Source: Chelonoidis abingdonii (taxonomy: Eukaryota; Chordata; Testudines; Testudinidae). Taken from it: a stretch of 64,000 nucleotides of DNA. The notes under the pieces are model-generated. The model ran no database searches, had not been told where the DNA came from, and was given only the letters and a program-made list of their open reading frames with translations. Position 1 is the stretch's first letter; each line of letters opens with the position of its first letter. The stretch spans positions 42,474,120-42,538,119 of the forward strand of contig NC_133776.1 in assembly GCF_003597395.2 (NCBI RefSeq), written 5' to 3'. Shown piece by piece: positions 58,149-64,000 of the stretch. A program made the position numbers and the translations under genes.

Positions 58149-60401
58149 AAATTACTTAAGGACTGAGTGTCCACCATGTGCTTGCTATGTCATATGTCAG
58201 CACCCGCTGCTCAGGAAAAAATTCAAACCAAAAATACAAACCAGACCAAGCCTAGAAACTTAACAGAGAATTTTACCTTCTGATATTCACAGTCCCTAAC
58301 TTTTCATTTAGAAGGACATTATTCTCAAATAAATAAAATGAAAACAAAAGGGAGATGTTTGAAGTATAGCTGTAACACACAGCACCAAAAGGAATGACTT
58401 ATATTAGTCTTTGCGAGAGTGCTGGGACTTTCGTCTTTGCTCTTTATATACATCTCCAGGCAATGTTTTGTGTAAGTGGGACAAGATGATCTGAAGACTG
58501 TTTTTTGTTTGTTTGTTTTTTTAAGTAACAAAGCTTAGGTTTTAATTCTTTTAGTTCCTTACTTATTCCTTTCCACAGGTCTTTCAAACAACAAAGTGCA
58601 CTTCAGTTTAGGTGGTCAATGCAGGAGCAACTCAGTTTCCATTAGATTGGGAGCTTTACAGGGTACAAAACATGTCTGTTGGTATGTATTGGGTGGGTAC
58701 CTAGCACACTGTGGGTACTATGAATAAATAATAGAAACCCAGTAATAGTTTTGGCTTCTACTTCGGGCTGGGACACAACGTTGCACTCACCTATTTTTAA
58801 ATACCAACATAGTGTGCATCTGCATTCTGAAAATATTATTAGGAGGCAGTAAATGAGGCCAAAACTAGCCTCATCAGGGTGCATGTGAATTATCTTCATT
58901 TATTATTTGATAAGCACAAACACAGAAGACATGGATCTTGCCCAAGTGATTTTATCATCCCAGACTGTACTGTGCTCAGCCTTTACATAGGATGGAAAGC
59001 AAAGCAGCAGGTAAAAAGAGTTACATGAGTAAAAGTAGAGTAAAAAGGAACAATTAGAGTTCCTTTGCTCATAGGAGTGCAAGGACCTCGCTCTATGCCC
59101 TCCCCAGGAGACATGGGAAGGAGGCAAGTCCATGGCTTCACCACCCCATCCACATGTCTGCAGAGCTGGTTGGCATGTGGTGGAATAAAGGTTGTAGCAG
59201 CTGGTAAACTACTTCTACACCTCCCAGGTGATCCATGATCTGCCTTCACCAGGCAAAATGTCTCCTAGTGCAATCCATTTTCACTGAGCTGAGAGTAGGT
59301 TTGACAATAACCCATACAACCACACTCCTTTCCATCACTGTGAATGCCTCACTCATTTAAAGCCTTCTCTTTCCACTGTATCCTGGGATCTCCACACCTA
59401 AACTCTTCGCATCGAAAGAATCTCTTGTGCAATAGTCCATAGTTCAATTCTTTGCTTACAAGACGGGCAAGGGATCAGGCCCCAAGACACTAAGCTGATA
59501 TAACCTTAACCTGGGTTGCCAATTGCTGGATGTTGAGCTGATATTACAGAATTCACCATTTCCCCTAATGTCATCCTATAAACATATAGATTTACTTCAT
59601 CCCCCACTTTAATTTGCCTCCTCTCTTGTAACTGCATTGGCCTCTATTAAAACCCCAGCTGTGACCATTACTCTTGTGGTTATTATTAGAAATCATCATC
59701 TCTATTCAAAACACTTTAGACTTCCTTTACCAATATGAAACCTTTGTTGGGAGTAAGAGTTAAATATATTGAAAAATAAAATTAAGTCATCAGACCTTTT
59801 TGCCTTCTCACAGTAACTAATGCCAGTCTGTTTGGGAAGATTTGGAAACAGGAATAGATTTTAAAATAAGGGAAAGGAAACAGACCTGTCTATGAGAACA
59901 AAGATCTTTTTGATGGGTCTTCAATTCCTGACTCATGGAAATGACTAATGTGCTTTTCAGAGACACCAGTGGAGATTTAATGTTAAGGTGCAGTTGTTAT
60001 GCTTCCATATGAATCTAGGGATTCGTTAGCCCTCTGTCAGAAAAGTTTTTAAAAGCAAGCATTCCTGAACACTAGCACAGATATTATTCAGGAATCCAAT
60101 CAATTTCACTACCTATAGGCCCAATTTTAGAGTCTTATTTTTTTCCCCATGATTTATAGTCGTCCTAACTGAGTGCAGACATTTGGCTGAAACTACAAGC
60201 ATGTAAATTACAGATTCCTGAAAGAGTAAAAACAAATAAAGATTTTTGCAAATATTAAGCATAGCAGTGAACAGGAATCCAAACCTTCCTCCTTTCTCAT
60301 TACAGGCAGTGCAAGTAGTGACTCTTTCAGTTAAGGTTCTCTGAGACTATGTGCTATAAGACCCTGGTTTCAGTTGCTTATAACTTTGCCAAACATTAAT
60401 T
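58149..60401. other. No gene or recognised repeat (2.3 kb)
   Basis: T/G-rich simple tract at about 58,500-58,522; otherwise unrecognised AT-rich sequence. Confidence 0.4.
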
Positions 60402-60612
60402 ATTGGAGCTCCATTGTACTAAACACTGCACATGTACAAATGTGTAAGGAGAGACAGTCCCTGTCCACAAACCTTACCATCTAAAGGGACACGGGAAACA
60501 GAGGCACAAAGAGGGAAAGGCCACACAGCAAGTCAGTGGCAGAGCTGGGAACAGAATCCACGTCTCCCGACTCCTCATGTAGTGTTCTTTCCACTTTTTC
60601 ACAGCGCCTCTC
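60402..60612 (+). mobile_element. MIR/CORE-SINE-like element
   Basis: GGAGCTCCATTGTACTAAAC, GACAGTCCCTGTCCACAAAC, CACACAGCAAGTCAGTGGCA and GAGCTGGGAACAGAATCCAC give the most complete copy of this SINE type in the window. Confidence 0.7.
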
Positions 60613-61170
60613 TCCTAATTTCATGCACACTGTTGTAATTATATATGTGAATAATCCTGTACATGCCTATACATTAATCCAATGTTACAATAAAACAGCA
60701 AAACGTTAGAGCTGTGTCTACCAAACTAAAGGCCTTGAACATTTGACTGTACACTTTTCACACTTACGCCTTTATAAGCACGAATGTCCTGGCTGCTTGC
60801 CTCCTGAGCTTCTCTATTCTGATGTGTTGCATATCTTCCTTTTCACCTGCCTATTTTTGATTGAAGAAAAAAAGCTGAGGCTACAGGTCATGCATGGAGA
60901 TATTATGAGTTCTATGACATCTTACATGTTAATTCACACAAAGCTCTTAGGGAACTACTTACAAAAGGCAGTACCCAAAGAAATGAATTTGCAGCCTTGA
61001 AAATTAATGTCCTTAGCTTCCCTGTATAACCAAAAGTACTGCCTTCCGGAGGTGATGATTCCAGAATGGCAGTGCAAAATTCAAAACATGCAGGATGTTG
61101 TCTCGTAGGCCACCCTCACATGGAAAGGCACCTCAGTGTTTTGATGCATTCTGATCATCACCACCCACAA
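60613..61170. other. No gene or recognised repeat
   Basis: Nothing recognised; the ORF at 60,743-61,000 has no known domain. Confidence 0.35.
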
Positions 61171-61241
61171 CATGTCTACATCCACTGAAGTCAAATGGGA
61201 GTTTCACTTTTGACTTCAATGTATACAGGATTGCACCCTCT
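61171..61241. repeat. Short palindromic element
   Basis: CCACTGAAGTCAAATGGGAG and CTTTTGACTTCAATGTATAC are inverted halves. Confidence 0.5.
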
Positions 61242-62224
61242 TTTTGTCACTCCTTGTCCACCTTAAGTTTTGCTGCATTAGCACATAGTGTGATGTCTTC
61301 TCTGATTTACAAGGATAAATATGTCTTCTTGTGCACAACAGCTGAATAAGTACCATTACATTGTCAGAGTTAATAGGAAAGGTGCATGTCTGCATACTAT
61401 GTTGAAAAACAAATTCTATAATATATTGCAACATTCAGGGATGTTCTGCTACCAAAGTAACACTAAACAACATGACATACACATCTTTTAGGAGAATAAG
61501 TAGATTAGACATATGTATTGGCATCCCTATCTGTTAAGCTAAACAATGGATTTTCATTAGAAGGAGCGCCTTGGAAGATTAATGGTAATAATGAAACATT
61601 AAATATTTCCTTCCTAGGGTGCTTAATCTGAAACAGGGGAAAAGCAATCATTTCACCCAGGAGGAATAAATCCCTGGAGGAAAGTTTTCAGTGAAATAAT
61701 ATATTGCCATATCTCATCCCACATATGTCAACAAAGAAATTACATATGCTGTGGTTAATGCAGGAAAGGCTAGTGAGCACAAGGAGAGGAAATGGAATCA
61801 GCACAGCGGAAAAAGAGATACACAGTAATATCACGAGGAGAAAGTGGAAAGGGTTGGAGAGATGGTAGCAGAGAAGGGAAGGGTAAACAGTATGGACAAA
61901 GGGAGAACAGAAATAAGATGAGTAGAGAAGAAAGGAGCATTCAGGTTAAGAAGACGAGAAAAGAAGATGTTTCTGGAGTTCATCTCTAGAAGGCAATTAA
62001 AATATTAAGTTTATAAAATATTAAAGGTAGGTTGAGTAAAGGCTTGAAAAGTGCAATATAAGAGTTAGGTCTTATTATCGTACATTGTGGGGCATGGATC
62101 CATGTTCACATCGTACTCCCCATCAGTACCTGGCTGGGACTGGGGAAGCTCATGATCTAACCAGCAGATCAAACACAGTGATGAATCCTGGTCACATGCC
62201 ACTTAAGGCATATTGCACATACAC
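61242..62224. other. No gene; purine-rich stretch at about 61,780-61,975
   Basis: Plus-strand A/G-rich sequence (GAGGAGAAAGTGGAAAGGG, GAGAAGGGAAGGG) gives a low-complexity K/R/E-rich ORF at 61,792-61,989; not considered a gene. Confidence 0.45.
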
Positions 62225-62578
62225 TAAGGCCAGGTCTACACTGCGACTTTAAATCGGTTTAATGGCCGATATACCGATTTAACGCTGTATCCGTTCACAT
62301 GACGTCGTCATTAATATCGAGTTAACCGCCTCCTTAAATCGATTTCGGAACTCCTCCCAAACGAGAGGAGTAGCGCTAAAAAGTCGATATGATAACTTCG
62401 GATTAGGGTCGGTGAGAAAATTCGACGTTATGGCCTCCGGGCGGCATCCCAGTGCTGCAGTGACGCTCTGACAGCAATCTGAACTTGGATGCAGCGGCAG
62501 TAAACAGGAAAAGCCCGCGAACTTTTGAATTACATTTCCTGTGTTTTCGCCGTGGAGCTCTGACAGCAACGGCTGGCG

Positions 62579-62706
62579 ATGCAGTCTCAAATCCAAAAAA
62601 GAGCTCCAGCATGGACCGACGGGAGATACTAGGTCTGATCACTGTATGGGGGACAAATCTTTGTATCCAGCTCCGTTACAGAACACGAAATGCCAAAGCA
62701 GGAAAA
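62579..62706 (+). pseudogene. Harbinger Myb/SANT-like ORF remnant, copy 1
   Basis: ATG at 62,579 reads MQSQIQKRAPAWTDGRY and stops. One frame over, it continues REILGLITVWGTN and LRYRTRNAKA, matching the helix pattern of the Myb/SANT-like DNA-binding protein encoded by Harbinger elements as I recall it (W-T-V-R-E-I-L-D-L-I). A single missing base near 62,615 explains the shift. In intact elements this protein helps the transposase bind DNA; this copy is broken. Confidence 0.7.
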
Positions 62707-63696
62707 AAAACTGCAGGATAACACAGCGCTGCGTGACAAGCGTAACGGGAAGCCAGAGACTCAAATGGACGCTCATGAAGGGAGGGAGGGGGTACTGAGG
62801 ACCCAGCTATCCACAGTCCACAGCAGTCTCTGAAAATTACTTTGCATATGGCAGAGCTCCCAATGTCTGTAGGGTCAAACACACGTGTCTGGCGTGGTCA
62901 GGGAACAGCTCCTAGTTTCTTCCCCCCCCCCCACACGTGAAAAAAAAGGGTAAGAAATCATTCCTGGACTACCTTTCTATGTCACCCCTATGTGTACTGA
63001 ATGCTGTGTAGAGCGGACGCACACGCACTGAACGCAGCAGTACCGCTCCTCTCCATCTCCTCCTCTCTGGTAGTAGACGGTTTGCAGGACTGCCATACCA
63101 ATCCAGGAGAACCGCCTAAATGCTCAACACAGAGGGGCAACATTGCTACGCCTACGTCAGTAGATAGGACAGAACGCTAATAACAAGCTAATCATTGAAA
63201 CTTGGGGCTAGAAAATTTTTGCAATCACATTTGGGATTGACTTGCGTGCAATGAGTTCATATCCTCCCTTATGCTGTCTAAAAATAGAGTCCATCTGTGC
63301 CTAGGACTGTCATAGCCCCGGGAGCTGCTCCAAGTGCCTCCCCCGACATCATTTCTCTCACTACAAGTCTCTGTTCTTTATCTGGTATCTGCTTATATAC
63401 AACACAAACGGGAGGGGCACTGACACGGTCCCCAGGAAGGTGAGGGAGAGGAGCAACGGGTACGCTACTGGCAGGGGCAAACCCGTGTGAATGACGCGAC
63501 ACGGAAGCCCTGTGCTCTGTGATACACTGGATCTCTGTTACACCCGCCTATTATCCTAGCAGGACAGTGCACCACTGACCGCTCGGTCCGAATCCGAACT
63601 CGGATGCGGAGTGCCGGTGAAACAGGGAATCCCCGAGAGCTTTACAGTGACATTTCCTGCTTTCACGTGTCGATGCCCGCATCACCACGGGTGGCG

Positions 63697-63830
63697 ATGC
63701 AGTTCAAATGCAAAAGTACTCTGCATTGAACCTACGGGAGATAGCAGTGTCAATCGCTGTATGTGAGATCAAATCTCTTTTATCAGAGCTCCGTTAAAGA
63801 ACAGGAAATGCCAAAGCCTTTGAAAAATAA
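63697..63830 (+). pseudogene. Harbinger Myb/SANT-like ORF remnant, copy 2
   Basis: Same segment as 62,579-62,706: ATGCAGTTCAAATGCAAAAG, CTACGGGAGATAGCA, ATCGCTGTATG, CAGAGCTCCGTTAAAGAAC and GGAAATGCCAAAGC. Differences are mostly single-base gaps and substitutions that destroy the frame. Confidence 0.65.
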
Positions 63831-64000
63831 ACTACGGATACACAGCGGTGCGTGACAACAGTAACGGGAAGCCAGACACTCAACGGATGTCATGGAGGAG
63901 GGAGGGGTAATGAGGGACTACAGCACCATCTCCACAAGCGGTCTCTGAAAACATTTGCTTTTTGGCTTGCGCGCCAATGTCTGCAGTGTAATACACGGTG

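Larger units (their letters stand above)
62228..64000 (+). mobile_element. PIF/Harbinger element, second copy, cut by the window end
   Basis: TAA (62,225-62,227) precedes GGCCAGGTCTACACTGCGAC, the same terminus as 36,769. GACAGCAATCTGAAC, TTTTGAATTACATTTCCTG and a Myb/SANT-like frame follow. From about 63,570 the same sequence starts again (TCCGAATCCGAACTCGGATG onward), a direct duplication with a period of about 1.1 kb. The right terminus is outside the window. Confidence 0.85.

Noticed and set aside
1..64000. Endogenous retrovirus genes
   Set aside because: Only LTR-type segments were found; I saw no gag, pol or env sequence next to any of them.
1..64000. CRISPR arrays, operons or other prokaryotic systems
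   Set aside because: The repeats, intron-like context and CpG island show vertebrate nuclear DNA; no array of regularly spaced short repeats with unique spacers exists.

Overview
This window looks like nuclear DNA of a turtle, probably a cryptodire. That rests on the repeats, which I recognise from memory and not from a search: abundant CR1 LINEs, a tRNA-derived SINE of the kind common in turtles, the 3' end of a Penelope-like element, PIF/Harbinger elements carrying a Myb/SANT-like ORF, many non-autonomous hAT elements, and solo LTRs beginning TGTCATAAATAG. The background is AT-rich and the window is gene-poor. No prokaryotic feature is present.

One host gene can be supported. On the minus strand, inside the only CpG-rich block (about 24,950-26,010), an ATG at 25,590 opens a 22-codon signal-peptide-like exon ending in a good splice donor (AAG|GTGGGT) at 25,524/25,523. 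Its hydrophobic core, LLLLGVGSLLAAK, and its splice phase fit exon 1 of a calsyntenin, best CLSTN2. In that reading 1-25,523 is the start of a long first intron and everything right of the CpG island lies upstream of the gene. The promoter area holds a perfect 16-bp POU-like palindrome, a CRE half-site and a 78-bp tandem repeat.

Layout. 0.3-1.0 kb: RTE-like LINE tail. 2.2-4.0 kb: a solo LTR flanked by 72-bp direct repeats, next to a hAT. 7.1 kb: CR1 tail. 8.5-10.9 kb: decayed hAT transposon with a second hAT and a solo LTR nested in it. 11.3-11.8 kb: Penelope-like tail. 13.5 kb: hAT. 18.9 kb: solo LTR. 19.6 kb: MIR-like SINE. 19.9-22.3 kb: CR1, minus strand. 25-26.3 kb: CLSTN2 promoter and exon 1. 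27.9 kb: tRNA-derived SINE. 30.4 kb: hAT with a perfect 50-bp inverted repeat. 34.2 kb: hAT. 34.9 kb: L2-like LINE. 36.8-39.6 kb: Harbinger interrupted by a 1,350-bp LTR-like insertion that holds a 36-bp minisatellite. 43.8 kb: hAT. 45.7-46.4 kb: possible LTR/TRIM-like repeat. 50-53.4 kb: rearranged CR1. 54.9-55.7 kb: CR1. 62.2 kb to the end: a second Harbinger copy, duplicated and error-rich. Short palindromic elements with an ATTGAAGTCAATGG-type core are scattered throughout.

The genes do not form a pathway; the window is one gene start in a repeat landscape. I found no new molecular system. The most informative anomalies are the 72-bp direct repeats around a solo LTR, the nested Harbinger/LTR/minisatellite locus, the perfect hairpin in a hAT, and two stretches that look like assembly error.
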